The notes under the pieces: model-generated
The model's input: the letters and a program-made list of their open reading frames with translations, nothing else
Databases searched by the model: none
What the model was told of the DNA's origin: nothing
NCBI RefSeq assembly: GCF_914767665.1
Contig: NC_059501.1
Span: forward strand, 34,696,501 to 34,760,500
Length of the DNA: 64,000 bases
Direction: 5' to 3'
Source: Harmonia axyridis
Lineage: Eukaryota; Arthropoda; Insecta; Coleoptera; Coccinellidae
Translations under genes and position numbers: made by a program
In this document: positions 22,035 to 32,788 of the stretch, in pieces
Numbering within the stretch: the first letter of the stretch is position 1
How the letters are laid out: each line of letters starts with the position of its first letter

Positions 22035-23665
22035 TTTGCCGGTGACAGATTTCTCGGATCATTTTGAGAAAAAAGTTCTATAACATGAATCTGCAAACGC
22101 TTTTGTTTTGAGATACCGGTGTCAAAGATTTTTTTCTTATAGTACCTTCCATTCACAAGATTTTTAACTTGAATTGACATAGATCTTCCAATTTAAAGTT
22201 TTCATCTTGTGATATGCGTATATATCTTAATGATCTAGGTAACATAATCCAAGATAATGAAGGTAGCATGGTCAATTTCGTTGATGACACAAATTTATTA
22301 ACTGGTGCAGAAGAATTTGAAGAACAAACAAGACGAGAAAACCAACTTTTCTTAAAATCAAAGACATGATTTGACCAAAACAATTTGAATCCTCAATGAA
22401 AATAAAACTAAACTTATTCTCTTTGACACAAACAGATCACAGAAACAAAAGTCAGATTCTGTAACCTTATCGAATAATAATTTTCAACTGTCGGAATATG
22501 TCAAGTTTCTTGGCGTTTACATCGATCAATTTCTGAATTGTCGTCAACACACAGAAATAATATCAAAAAGATTAAGCAAAAATTGTTATGCACTGAGATC
22601 AATCACCGAGTATATGAATGAGAACACCTTAAGAGTAGTATATTTTGGGAACTTTGAAGCCACCTACAAGTATGGAATCATTTTCTGGGGAACAAATGAG
22701 AATCTGGAAAGAATATTTTTACTACAGAAGAGAGCAATTCGGATTATATACAAATTGGGATTTAGGGAATCATGCAGAGGAAAATTTAGATAAAAAAATA
22801 TTCTAACCGTGTATGGTCTTTACTTATTCGAATGTTTAATGTTTTCACATAAAAATAGAAGCAGATTCACAAGCGAAAATATAAATTCATATAATACAAG
22901 AACTTTAGACATAACTTTCCCAACACATAGATTAACATTAACTGAAAAAAGTCCAACCTACATGAGTATAAGAGCTTTCAATAAACTACCAAACGAGATA
23001 AAAAGCATTTCACAATATAAAAAATTCCAAATCAAAGTGAAAATTCTACTTATTCAATTAGAACCTTATAGTCTCCAGGAATATTTTGAAAGAGCAATGT
23101 AAAACTTGAATTGTGACGTCATTTCACTTAATTTTTATAGTTTATGTTATGTAACTACAAATCATTTGAAATAAAGAAATATTATTATTATTATTATTTC
23201 GTATGCAAATCTACAGGGTGATATTTTTTTCTGGAAGGGCACCTGCTTCTTTCCACCAGCACTATTTTTTGGTGAAGCACTGGTTCTATAGAAAAATGTG
23301 AAAATAAACTCTGGTGTAGTACAACACTTTTTGGTTTGTTGTAGTTTTGTCGTATCTGCTATCGATTTCGTAAAAAAAATTCAAACAGCTCTCTGGTAAT
23401 CCTCAGGAAAATCCAAATTATTATAAAAATCCAGTTAGTAAGCTGTGATGAATAAATTAATCATAACTTATGGTACTTATCAACAAATTCTCTAGCGAAG
23501 ATTAATAAAAATTCGATAAACTAATAAACATAAGCATCACTGAAAAGTATGACTATACAAGAAACACCCTGTATCTCGAAAACAAAGCGTTTGCGGGCTC
23601 AAGTTTATGGAATTCTTTTTCCTTAAAATTATCCAAGGAATATTTTCCTTCGTAACTCCGTTTAA
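22035..23665. repeat. Element A, copy 2, split by a retrotransposon
   Basis: The left part (22035-22221) matches 686-850 and the right part (23200-23665) matches 860-1290, with the same inverted ends (GATTTCTCGGATCATTTT at left; CTGTATCTCGAAAACAAAGC and GTTTGCGGGC at right). The two parts are separated exactly by the non-LTR element 22222-23199, so the repeat is older than that insertion. Confidence 0.7.
22222..23199 (+). pseudogene. 5'-truncated non-LTR retrotransposon in element A
   Basis: Encodes the RT C-terminal half with several frame breaks: YLNDLGNIIQDNEG, the catalytic FVDDTNL, LSEYVKFLGVYID, then RIIYKLGF and the C-terminal NSYNTRTLDI…RAFNKLPNEIK (22809-23102). The 3' tail is AATAAAGAAATATTATTATT up to 23199. 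A 5-bp CGTAT at 22217-22221 and 23200-23204 is the likely target duplication, and it restores the sequence of the interrupted repeat. The family is CR1/jockey-like, related to the element at 41187-42468. Confidence 0.78.
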
Positions 23666-24000
23666 GGAAAACCCAGTTTGAGGCGAGAACAATCGAATTG
23701 GTAATGAAAAAAAATATTTTGAGTAATTAAGTTCCAACTTCGTTATCGAACCTCTTTTTCTCACATTACAGATATGGGTAAAAGTTGTTGTAAAAAAATT
23801 TTTTTTTCGGGGCAAGTGCCACCTTTGCCACGCCCTAGAGCACTGGTGAGAAGATTGCAATCTTTTATAATTTATATTTTTAAACGAATTCTAGGAAACG
23901 AAGGAATCTTCACAAATTCGAATAAAATTCGTTAAATTGTGGAGTCCATAATGCATGTTTAGAATTGATAGAAAATATGCCTACTATTTACTTACTAATA
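23666..24000. other. Non-coding spacer
   Basis: Between element A and the next palindromic element. Nothing recognised. Confidence 0.5.
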
Positions 24001-24002
24001 TA

Positions 24003-25975
24003 CAGTGCGCGTCAAAATTATGGAACAAATTCATTTTCTCAGAAGAAAAATATTTGGCAACAAAATTCTGAAACAGGTCAATTTTTGTTCCACTTTTACC
24101 AAATTTTTATGCATTTTGAAGGATGTGCCATCCCCATCGACCAACTAAATTTTTTGAATAGGGAAAGTGAGTCATGTGGTACTTTTTTGGTGAAGTCTTT
24201 GTATCTTCTTCATAGGCGTGCAGAAATTTTCAAGAAAAAAATTTTTTTTTTGAAAAATTAGTCAGTTCAAACAGGTGTTCAGTATGAGCACTTCGTCATG
24301 GCTCATATACTTTGAGACGATGGTACCTGATGAAATTTGTCACCGAATAAAAGTCGACCATTACAGTTTTGTTCATGCACAACTTTCAACCCCCTCACGT
24401 GAAAAATTAGAATCAGCAAGATCTTGCTGAGTCTCTTGATGACGGAGGTCAGATAGATGTCATCTATACAGATTTTTCACGTGCTTTTGATACTATAGAT
24501 CACGTATTGCTTTTGAGAAAACTTGGATCATTTGGCTTAGCTCCTTCTTTTCTGTTTCTCATGCGTTCTTATCTGAAGGAGAGGATGAATTACGTATTTT
24601 ATAATGGCTTCAAATCTTATGAGTATGAGCTCAAAACTGGCGTTCCTCAAGGATCTAATCTAGGTCCATTATTGTTTGTCATCTTCATAAACGATCTTCT
24701 GTGCTTTCTTAGTTGCAGGGCTTTGGCCTATGCGGATGATTTGAAGCTTTATTTGAGAATATGTCGAACTGCTGATGTTTTGCGTCATCAATCTAGTCTG
24801 GAGTTTGTCCATGGATGGTGCTTGCGGAATGGGATTATTTTGAATTTGAAAAAGTGCTTTAAAGTTACTTACACGAGAAAAATGCAGTCGCTCACTTTTA
24901 ATTATCATATTGGAGACCACCTGATTGCTACTGGAAGCCGCTTTCGTGACCTGGGAGTCCTATTTGACAGCGATTTGAGTTTTGTCCCACACATTGAAGA
25001 GATATGTGCCTCTTCTTGTAGGTCATTGGGATTCCTCTTCAGAAGCTTTAGGGAGTTTGATGATTTGTCTGCTCTTAGAAGCGTTTACTTCTCGCTTGTT
25101 GTTAGTAAGTTGGGATATGCTAATTTGATATGGTTTCCAATATATGCAACTCATCTCACTCCGGTTGAGCGAATCCAGAGGAAATTTCTTAAGTATATCA
25201 TGTTCAGGAGGACGGGTAGGTATCCTGAGCGTGGTGCTGATCTTTCGGGTATCATGGAGGAAATGGGAATTTCAAGTTTCCTTACACGTCAGACCATACA
25301 GTGCGCAAGATTCGCACAGAAGCTCCTTAGCGGAAGAATAGACTGCCCTTTCCTGCTTTCCCGAGTCAACATCCTGGTGCCGAGAGTGGTGACCAGACAT
25401 CCGCTGGCGTTTGGCCTGCCTACCCCTCGGACCAACATACTTCGACGAGCCCCTGTGTATCGGTTTTGTGAAAGTTCTAATAAACTAAGTTTTGATGTGT
25501 TTTTATAGTTATAGTATTGTAGTTAATTTTTATATTTGTAGAAAATTTTGAGTTTTGATTTGGGATATCTTTTTATTATTTATGAAATACTTATTTATTT
25601 GTACCCTCTAATTGGGAACTCTCCTGTTGGGTATAATAAAGAAATTATTATTATTATTATTTTTATTATTGCATCCAAAACGAAGGTGGTCTTTTTGAAA
25701 ATTTAATTTGACTTATCTTGTAATGCACAATGATTCTCCGGGTGTTACTTCAATGCCGAAATAAATTTCCAATGTCACTCCATTTTTTTTCTCCATTAAA
25801 AGGTTCGTAGGGGTTGATAGTTGTGCATGAACAAAACTGTAATGGTCGACTTTCATTCGGTGATAAATTTCATAAGGACCATCGTCTCAAAGTAAAAGAG
25901 CCATGACAAAGTGCACATACTGAAAACCTCTTTGAACTAACTTATTTTTTTTTTCATAATAATTTTTTTTTGAAC
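24003..25975. mobile_element. Long inverted-repeat DNA element, interrupted by a retrotransposon
   Basis: The left arm near 24250-24405 and the right arm near 25800-25945 are inverted copies. Examples on the left are GTCGACCATTACAGTTTTGT, CATGCACAACTTTCAACCCC and CTTTGAGACGATGGT; the right arm has GTTGATAGTTGTGCATGAAC and ACAAAACTGTAATGGTCGAC. The left end CAGTGCGCGTCAAAATTATG follows TA and looks like a Tc1/mariner-type terminus. The right terminus appears lost at the junction with the RT fragment starting about 25974. The centre is occupied by the retrotransposon 24405-25672. Confidence 0.65.
24405..25672 (+). pseudogene. 5'-truncated non-LTR retrotransposon, family R copy 1
   Basis: An open frame of more than 340 codons (about 24420 to 25508) covers the RT palm and C-terminal domain. 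It shows IYTDFSRAFDTIDH (first catalytic Asp), GVPQGSNLGPLLFVIFINDL, LAYADDLKLY (catalytic DD) and the downstream FRDLGVLFDSDLSF…ERIQRKFLKYI region that is typical of jockey-superfamily elements. No stop interrupts this part, so the copy is fairly young, but everything 5' of the palm (endonuclease, ORF1) is missing. The 3' end is GGTATAATAAAGAAATTATT plus ATT repeats. It is inserted in the middle of the inverted-repeat element 24003-25975. A sister copy is at 34440-35640. Confidence 0.85.
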
Positions 25976-26512
25976 CAACAATAGACCAGATATATTACTA
26001 GTCGATAAACATCAAAAGACAGCATTACTCGTTGACGTAGCAATACCAAATAACAACAACCTGCGTCAAAAGGAGGTCGAAAAAATTTCAAAATATAGGG
26101 ACTTCGAATTTCAGATGAAGCGCCAGTGGGGAATGATATCAACGAAAACTATTCCAATTATCATCTCAACAACTGGAATAGTGCCCAAAAATCTCAAGAG
26201 GAATATCAAGCAACTGGGACTTAGTGAGTATATATGTAATATAATGCAAAAAGCTGTTCTTTTAGGTACTGCAAGGACGGTGAGAAAATTCCTAGGAAGC
26301 GAAGGACAGGTCCAAGGATCACGTGTAAGAGGACCAGAAGTTCGACGAGAACCAGGGGAACCACAAGGACCGGACACGACCGAGCTCTACCCTTCTGATA
26401 TTTTAAATATCTGGGATTGAGTGAATGTTCCTCTTAGCGAGGAGTGAGAAGCCGACGGCGAGGAGAAATCCTACGCGTATAGTCAAAAGTCGGGGATAAT
26501 AATAATAATATA
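25974..26512 (+). pseudogene. Non-LTR ORF2 C-terminal fragment
   Basis: The frame from about 25974 to 26420 encodes the far C-terminal region found in some insect LINE proteins: RPDILLVDKHQKTALLVDVA, IPNNNNLRQKEVEKISKY, IPIIISTTGIVPKNLKRNI and MQKAVLLGTARTVRKFL, then stops at TGA 26418-26420. It ends in an ATAATAATAATA tail near 26497-26511. No RT palm motifs remain. It is a different family from 24405-25672. Confidence 0.65.
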
Positions 26513-26531
26513 CCGCTGTTTCAGAATAGCC

Positions 26532-27141
26532 CAGGGCCGGCGTTAGGGGTGAAACAGTGGAGCGACCGTTTCAGGCGCCTCTATTTGAAGGATGCAATTT
26601 GGGCTAGTTTTCTTGCCACATTTTCATATTTCGTCCTTGATTCTTAAGAACAACATAAGGTTGTTCCGCTCCGCTGCGTTTGTTAACATTCCCTGCACTA
26701 AAAAGCTCTAAACCTCTTTTACTAAGCTGCCTGTATAATTAATAGCACCTGGCAGCCCAACAGAATTCCCTATAACCCTCATTGAAAGAGGGATACAATC
26801 ATTATGTATTTCACAAATACGAAAAACAACACTACATTCGCCTTCGAATTGTTTGGGAGCAGATGCTTATACATTCGAATTTAGTTACTGTTAAATTCCA
26901 AATTTTTTCAGCGGAACACATGTTTGTTAGCCCAATTAGTTTTCAAAGCAATACTGATACATTGCATGCCCTACCGCCATTTGCTTCTTGTGGTGTAATA
27001 GAGAATTATTCTTCGATCGTTCGCGGTAACCTGTGGGTGTGAAAATCAGATATATGTAGTCATATTTTTATTGATGCTTTTTCAGCAGGGTCCCTCAAAT
27101 ATTCTTTGTTTCAGGCGCTAAAATTACTCACGCCGGCTCTG
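26532..27141. mobile_element. hAT-type MITE
   Basis: Terminal repeats CAGGGCCGGCGT and ACGCCGGCTCTG, with a 6-of-8 matching flank GAATAGCC (26524-26531) and GAATAGGT (27142-27149). The 610-bp interior has no transposase. Size, TIR style (CAGGG…) and the 8-bp flank suggest hAT. The imperfect duplication suggests age. Confidence 0.7.
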
Positions 27142-27790
27142 GAATAGGTACTGAAATACTAAATATGTATAAAATTGGTTAAAAAATCGGTCGCTATAAC
27201 TTATTGGTTCTCCTGGCCATAACGGAGGATTCGATTTTAAAAACTTGCAATATATCCCATTATACTGAATATAATATTACTTTTCCTCCAGAGTTATGTG
27301 TTTAACCCCGCTGAGTAATATACAGAGTTCTTATCTACGATGACATTCGAGGAAATAATAGGTAAGTTAGTAGGATTTTTCCATTGAATATGGTACACCT
27401 GTAACAGTGACACAAGAAATGACTAGAGAATTTTTTATTTCCTAGTATCAAATTGAAGATGAACTTTTTATAACTTCAATCATAATTTTCATAATTTAAC
27501 TTAATTATTTCTCGTCATGATTGAAAAATTTCGGTCTTTTCAGCTGTGTTCAAGTAGGTTTTTCACCTGACGATTCACCTACTACTACGGTAAGCATCAT
27601 CAGATATTAATTCTAGGATATAACTAGACGCTAGATTTCTCAGAACTCGAAAAACTTGGGATTCATCCACCGTCGAGTTACAATCTACGCCTTAGAAACT
27701 TCTTATGATGCTTACCGCAGTAGTGCGCGAAGCAAAATTGGTCACAATTTTGTTGAACAATGCGACTGTGAAAACCTTGAGCATTATAAA
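27142..27790. other. 3' flank of MADF-BESS gene 2
   Basis: Non-coding. A short inverted pair, TACTACTACGGTAAGCATCAT near 27583 and ATGATGCTTACCGCAGTAGT near 27704, is present. Confidence 0.5.
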
Positions 27791-28356
27791 TCAATTGTTG
27801 TTTTGATGGCCATCTAATATTTCTTCTACAACTTCTGAAATTCGTTTCTTGAACCTGCGGGACTGCTGGTTATTCATCAAAAAAAAATCGGGAAGTAAAC
27901 TCATGAGGAAAGCAGTTTTTGCTTCTTCTTCCTGTTTCCTTCTTTTGCAGTCAAACTGAGGAGGGATCTCTTCTTGCCTTTGTCTTTTTATCGAAGTCTT
28001 TTCGGTACATATTGGCATCGTTGAGGAATCAATTTCTTTTTCAGTTGAAATATCATTACAACCAAATACATAAGAATCATCTTTGTTCACGTCTTCACCA
28101 ATCTCAATGGGTTCAATCTTGATTTCTGAATAATTTTCAATACTTTCTGAATTATCTAATTCTTCTTCTGCAGACGACGTATAAACGATTTGTATATCGT
28201 TAGAGATTTGACCGTCATCATTTCCTAAGTCTAGGTATCTCATGAATGGTATCAGAAATTTCAAATTGTCATATAAATGATACTTAGTGTTACTCTTCTT
28301 GAAGTGTCGTGTGAAGACGGTTCTTAGGTTTCTCCATTTATCCTTGCATATTGCAA
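27791..28356 (-). CDS. MADF-BESS domain protein 2, exon 2
   Basis: The 3' coding exon of a paralogue of the gene at 3947-10801. The acceptor is a T-rich tract plus CAG (28357-28359). Joined to exon 1 (32544-32688) the protein is 236 aa. The MADF domain completes with VAICKDKWRNLRTVFTRHF and YHLYDNLKFLIPFMR (to about residue 90). Then come an acidic linker, a basic stretch (KRQRQEE…CKRRKQEEE) that may act in nuclear import, and a C-terminal BESS motif at about 197-229 (AFLMSLLPDFFLM, FKKRISEVVEEIL). The BESS motif is nearly identical to that of paralogue 1 and lies at the same distance from the end, while the linkers differ strongly. A DNA-binding regulatory protein is inferred; targets are unknown. 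TGA stop at 27791-27793. Confidence 0.87.
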
Positions 28357-28588
28357 CTGAAAAAAAAAAGAAGAATTTAACGAGATCACAAGTGGTTAAT
28401 ACTGTTCTCATAAAAACAGAGAGAAAAATGATGGAATAAGTATATAGTGAATATTAAATTAATTAGGTGCTATAAAATTGCTCATATACATTTTTTCCGA
28501 TTTTTCTCATCATAAATATTTTGATCAATTATGTGTTTTAGTTAATGATTCATTCAGATGTGTCGAATGTGAATCGTCGGTTGAATTA

Positions 28589-30994
28589 CACAGGCCAACA
28601 CACATTTTGGTGCCTGCGATTTTTTAACTGTTCCTGAGTAATTTTTGGATGCAGAATGTAAAAAAGTTCTCAGATTTTGTCTATCAGATCTAGTTTTTGA
28701 GATTTTTCAAAAAATTGTGTATATAATTTACGTTATGACTGTTATAATATATAATATTACTATTGACAGTTAAAAAAAACAAAGACACATGGATTTAAGT
28801 ATTTATTGCAAAAACTTAATTTACATAATTACATTAGTCACTAATCACATAAAAATTTTCTTTTATACGATTTTCTAGAATGGAGTTTACTAGGGCAGTC
28901 TCGCTGAAGGCTCCAGCAGTAGTCCGCCATCATGTGGCTATCCCATCGTCCTTGATAACGATCTTCCATAGTTTTAATATCCTGGTGGAATCTTTTCCCC
29001 TGTTCTTCACTACAATCACCTAAGTTTTCTGGAAAACGATCTAGGTGGCTGTGGAGGTAGTGATCTTTTATACTCATGTTACAGCCGAGAATATTAAAAT
29101 TTGAAAGCATAGTTTCCACTAATTCTACGTAATTCTCTGCTTTATGATTGCCAAGAAAATTTTGTACTATTTGAACAAATGAACTCCAAGCGTTAGATTC
29201 AGTCTCTTTCATTGATGTGGTGAATTGTGGATCTTTAACAAGTTGCCTTATTTGAGGACAATCAAATATACCAGCTTTTAGTTTTTCCGTGCTAATGCCA
29301 GGAAATTTACGTGACAAATACCCAAAACAATTTCCATCTCGATTTAAGGCCTTCACAAATTGCTTCATTAGGCCTAGCTTGATATGCAAGGGCGGAAGTA
29401 AGATTTTTTCTCTTGAAACCAAAGGTTCGTTGATCACGTTTTGTATTCCTTGAATCATGACATCTCTTGAAGGCCAATTTTTGTTAACCCAGTGCTCATT
29501 TTTAGCTCTGCTGTCCCAAAGGCACAAAAAACAAGGATATTTTGTATAACCACTCTGCTGTCCAAGGAGGAAGTTAACCATTTTTAAATCAACACAAAAT
29601 GACCACTGATGTTCTTCGTATTTAATTTTTCTCAAAACTAATGCTATTGTTTCATATTCTTCCTTCATGGTAGTAGAATGACCAATAGGAATTGAGCCAT
29701 ATTTGTTACCGTTATGTAAAAGAACACATTTTAAACTACGTTTTGAACTGTCAATAAAAAGGCGCCAATCATCTGGAGTGTATTCAGGCAAACCCATTTT
29801 TTCTAAGAGCCCTTTTATATTGTTACAGAATACCAAGTCATTTTCCTGAGTGAAAAAAGGCAGCAGATCCTTATCTCTTTTAAGATAAAATGTAATATTA
29901 GTACCTCGACAAAGTAGATCTTTTTCTTTTAATCTGGATGCAAGTAATTCAGCGGATTCCTTCGAAAGATTCAGGTCTCTTATAAGATCGTTTAGTTCTT
30001 CTTGATTGAAACACTGCGGAGTTGCTAAATCTGCTTCAAAATCGCTGTCGTTTTCTGATTGAATTCTTTTAACTTCGTCAGATGTTGATGTTTCTGTATC
30101 ATCTTCTGTCAGTTCGGGTAGACTGCTGAATGATGGAACGGGTATTTCTTCCGAATGCACTACAGGCCTTCTTGCAGAATCTAGATCAGGATATGTCCAC
30201 TTGTGTCTATTGTTTCTATTTATGCCTTTAATATTAACGAGACAAAAATAGCAGTCGTCATGATGGTTCCGCGGTTCTCTCCAAACCATTGGTACACCAA
30301 ACTTTAGGCACTTCCTCTTTCCAGTTGTCCACTGTCGCAAATGTTCAACACATGTTTTACATATGAAATGTGGGGCCCAAGATTCATCTTGATCTCCTAA
30401 ATGAACGCCAAAATAGGCAAAATAAGCTCTTTTCACAAAGTCAGAAATCGTTTTTCTGCTCTCTTTCAAAGTGTATTCACCACACACATAACACAACAAA
30501 AAACATCGGGATGATTTACACAGGTACGTCTGCTTGTGGATGCCATTGTTTCAGTTTAGTGTCTTGATACTACAAAACGACCAAAATTTACACAAAATGA
30601 TAGCACAACTTTACTTGGGAAAACTCAGTAATATACTAAATTAAGTACAGCCAAGCAGGTATAGAAGGATCGGGTCATAGGCAATTACAGGTATAAAAGT
30701 AATTAAGAGCGCATTGTATTGAGGAGTTTCTAGTATAGGAACATTGGGTCAGGGACAATTCCAGGTATCCATTTGGCTAATTAGATTCTGGGAAATTTCT
30801 ATTTTGACGATTAAGTACATATTTATCTCTTTATTTGTTGTCCTTTATCAGAAAAAAATATATCATTTAACCTGTAACGTGTATCTCAAAAACTAGAGCT
30901 GATCTGGTGGCATTTTTGGAATCAGCACATTAAAATCATCTAAAATCAGATTTCTGGCACCAAATTTTTTTTTTTTTCATTTTGTTGGCCTGTG
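28589..30994 (-). mobile_element. TIR DNA transposon carrying an uncharacterised Cys-rich protein
   Basis: Ends CACAGGCCAACA (28589-28600) and TGTTGGCCTGTG (30983-30994) are a perfect 12-bp inverted repeat. A second inverted match, TTTGGTGCC, follows inside each end. TTA flanks both sides (28586-28588 and 30995-30997). The 2406-bp unit holds one gene on the minus strand and, upstream of it, two diverged direct repeats near 30655-30780 (…GGGTCATAGGCAATTACAGG / …GGGTCAGGGACAATTCCAGG). These could be subterminal protein-binding repeats. Gene plus TIRs plus a 3-bp duplication fit a cut-and-paste transposon. The superfamily is not one I can name. Confidence 0.68.
28841..30546 (-). pseudogene. Cys-rich putative transposase (uncharacterised animal family), N-terminal frameshift
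   Basis: The main frame gives 552 codons from 30499 to the stop at 28841. The only fitting ATG is at 30546, in another frame, and reads MASTSRRTCVNHPDVF; the two meet around an apparent 5-nt GTTGT duplication near 30492-30503, so this copy is probably dead. Counting from 30499: Cys pairs C3/C6 (CYVCGE), C47/C50 and C83/C86 suggest a zinc-binding N-terminus. An acidic linker follows at 120-170. The C-terminal domain has WRLFIDSSKRSLKCVLLHNG (D250), FCVDLKMVNFLLGQ (D304), a CFLCLWDSR Cys pair, LLPPLHIKLGLMKQFV, HSHLDRFPENLG and SEEQGKRFHQD (E498). I recognise it as a multi-copy uncharacterised protein family of arthropods and other animals. A D-D-E RNase H-like fold is my inference. Confidence 0.7.
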
Positions 30995-32543
30995 TTATAG
31001 TATGTCTATTATTTTATATGAAGGAAGTGTCACATTTCATGAAGAGCCTGTGCTTATCCGCCGAACGTATAGTGAGGCGGATAATTGAAGGCGAGCCATG
31101 AAAAATCACTTCCCCGAATAAAATATGAGTTTCTTTTCCAATGTTTTAAAATTCATAAAAATTTGTAGACCCAACTTTAAATGAGATTTATAGTAACGAT
31201 CGTTATAATTGGTCGATCAATGAAATATATTCCTAGTTTCGGTTGTCATGCTTAATCAATTTTGAGAGATATGAAGTATAATAGTTGATAGTTATCATTT
31301 CTAGGCCACACTTCTCCCTCCTGCGGATAGAAAAGTAATTCATCGTTGACATAGCAATTAAAAGTCAAAATATAACGTTATTGTAAGTTTGAAATAGTTA
31401 TTTTCCTACAACTGCTATGAAAAGTAGCGTATTCTTCTTAGCTTACTCAATTTCAAAACTACGTATTGCTCATACTGTAGGAAATATTATTTCTTACGGC
31501 ACTTTGCCCACACCTTGCTTGGTAGACCAATGAAATTGGGCTTTTGAGTCGTTTCTATGGAAATGCAATAAATTAGCACATACTGTCAACAAAGGTAATT
31601 TTGATTTGAATCAAGCCTATTACTTGAATTATTGAAATTTGTGCAGTTATAGGAAAAGTATAGTATGCAACATGTGGAGAAAGTCCTTTTCTCGCTCGTA
31701 TGCTTACGGCACACTCGTGAGAAAAGTTGGACTTTACCCACTTGTTGCACAATATACTATTTCCTGACAAGTGTGGAAAGTGATATTTTTTCGCAAGTTA
31801 ACCGAACGACGCGCAGCGGAGTTTGGTCAAGATGTCGAGTGCGGAAAAGGTACTTTCCACATGAGTTAAGAACAATATTTTTCCAACTAGCGTAAATGAA
31901 ACACTTTCACGGACAGTTTTCGTCTTGATACCGGCTGACATTTATAAGAAATTATATTTTTGTGCGCTTAGCCGCATGAGAAACGATTGAATTTTATGAT
32001 TGGCACATAGAGGCATGCCAAAATTTTATGATTGAGGCGACTTTTTAATATTTGCGTGCGGAAAAAACCCCTTGCACTTTGTGCATGCATATGCGTGCGG
32101 AAAGTGAATAGCAGTGCTTTTTTCCGCACGAATTTGGAAAAGTACTACTTTTCCGCATGAAAATGCCGGATACGTTCACTAAGTATTTTGTTTGCTTCAT
32201 AACGAGGATGTTATATAGTAATAACCATCCTGATTCGAACATTTAACGTTTGGAATCCTAGGTCCTAGGGAAATATCGAGAACCTATATGTATAACTTAC
32301 TTATCGGTTCATTATTTCTTATTGAATTGAACAATTAGGACTATTCATCCCCAAAGAGTGAGTAAAATGAAATTAAATAGAATTAAAACCATTAGATATT
32401 TAAATTCGTCCAAAACTACCTAGTGACATAGTATAAGGAATTATACTATGCTAGTGACTATATATATGAAAATAGGACACGCAACGCCACCTAAGTGACA
32501 CAGTATAGAAGCAACAGAATAATAAACTTGGAAGAAATCTCAC
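30995..32543. other. Rest of intron, structured repeats
   Basis: A hairpin at about 31640-31760 (AGGAAAAGTATAGTATGCAA … GAGAAAGTCC against GGACTTTACCC … TTGCACAATATACTATTTCC). Further GTGCGGAAA-type short repeats in both orientations run from 31840 to 32160. There is no coding content beyond the MADF gene. Confidence 0.55.
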
Positions 32544-32688
32544 CTTCTTTTCCGGTTTCATTTGCAACTTCCAACCAGTTCTTCTCTGATATATCCTTTT
32601 TTCCGTATTCCTTCAAATTGTAGTTGTATAAGGAAGGTCGTGCTTCAATCGCTTCAATTAATTTCAAATAAAATTCTCTTCCAGTCAT
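32544..32688 (-). CDS. MADF-BESS domain protein 2, exon 1
   Basis: ATG at 32686-32688, 48 codons plus one base, then donor GTGAGA. It encodes the N-terminal MADF half (YLKLIEAIEARPSLYNYNLK, then WLEVANETG). The frame is open for about 200 bp further upstream, but the ATG chosen gives exactly the same 145-nt exon as the paralogue, and MADF proteins normally begin just before this helix. The upstream part is more likely 5'UTR. Confidence 0.83.
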
Positions 32689-32773
32689 AACAAATCGGAC
32701 AAATGGGATATAGGATTGATTATACGACTCACATATAACGTTTTCTATCGTTCTCGATTGCAGTTGCGACAGT

Positions 32774-32788
32774 TGTAAACTAGTCGAG
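32774..32788 (-). promoter_or_regulatory. Conserved upstream motif of MADF-BESS gene 2
   Basis: CTCGACTAGTTTACA, identical to the motif at 10871-10885 and followed by GCG-type matches on its upstream side. It is 86 bp before the ATG. Likely promoter or shared 5'UTR element. Confidence 0.45.

Larger units (their letters stand above)
28357..32543 (-). other. Intron of MADF-BESS gene 2
   Basis: A 4.2-kb intron from GTGAGA (complement of 32538-32543) to the CAG at 28357-28359. It contains a complete-looking TIR element encoding a Cys-rich protein (28589-30994) in the same orientation as the host gene, plus structured repeats around 31640-32160. Confidence 0.75.

Noticed and set aside
23537..23860. 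Minus-strand 107-codon open frame
   Set aside because: Lies mostly in inverted-repeat element A; no conserved features.
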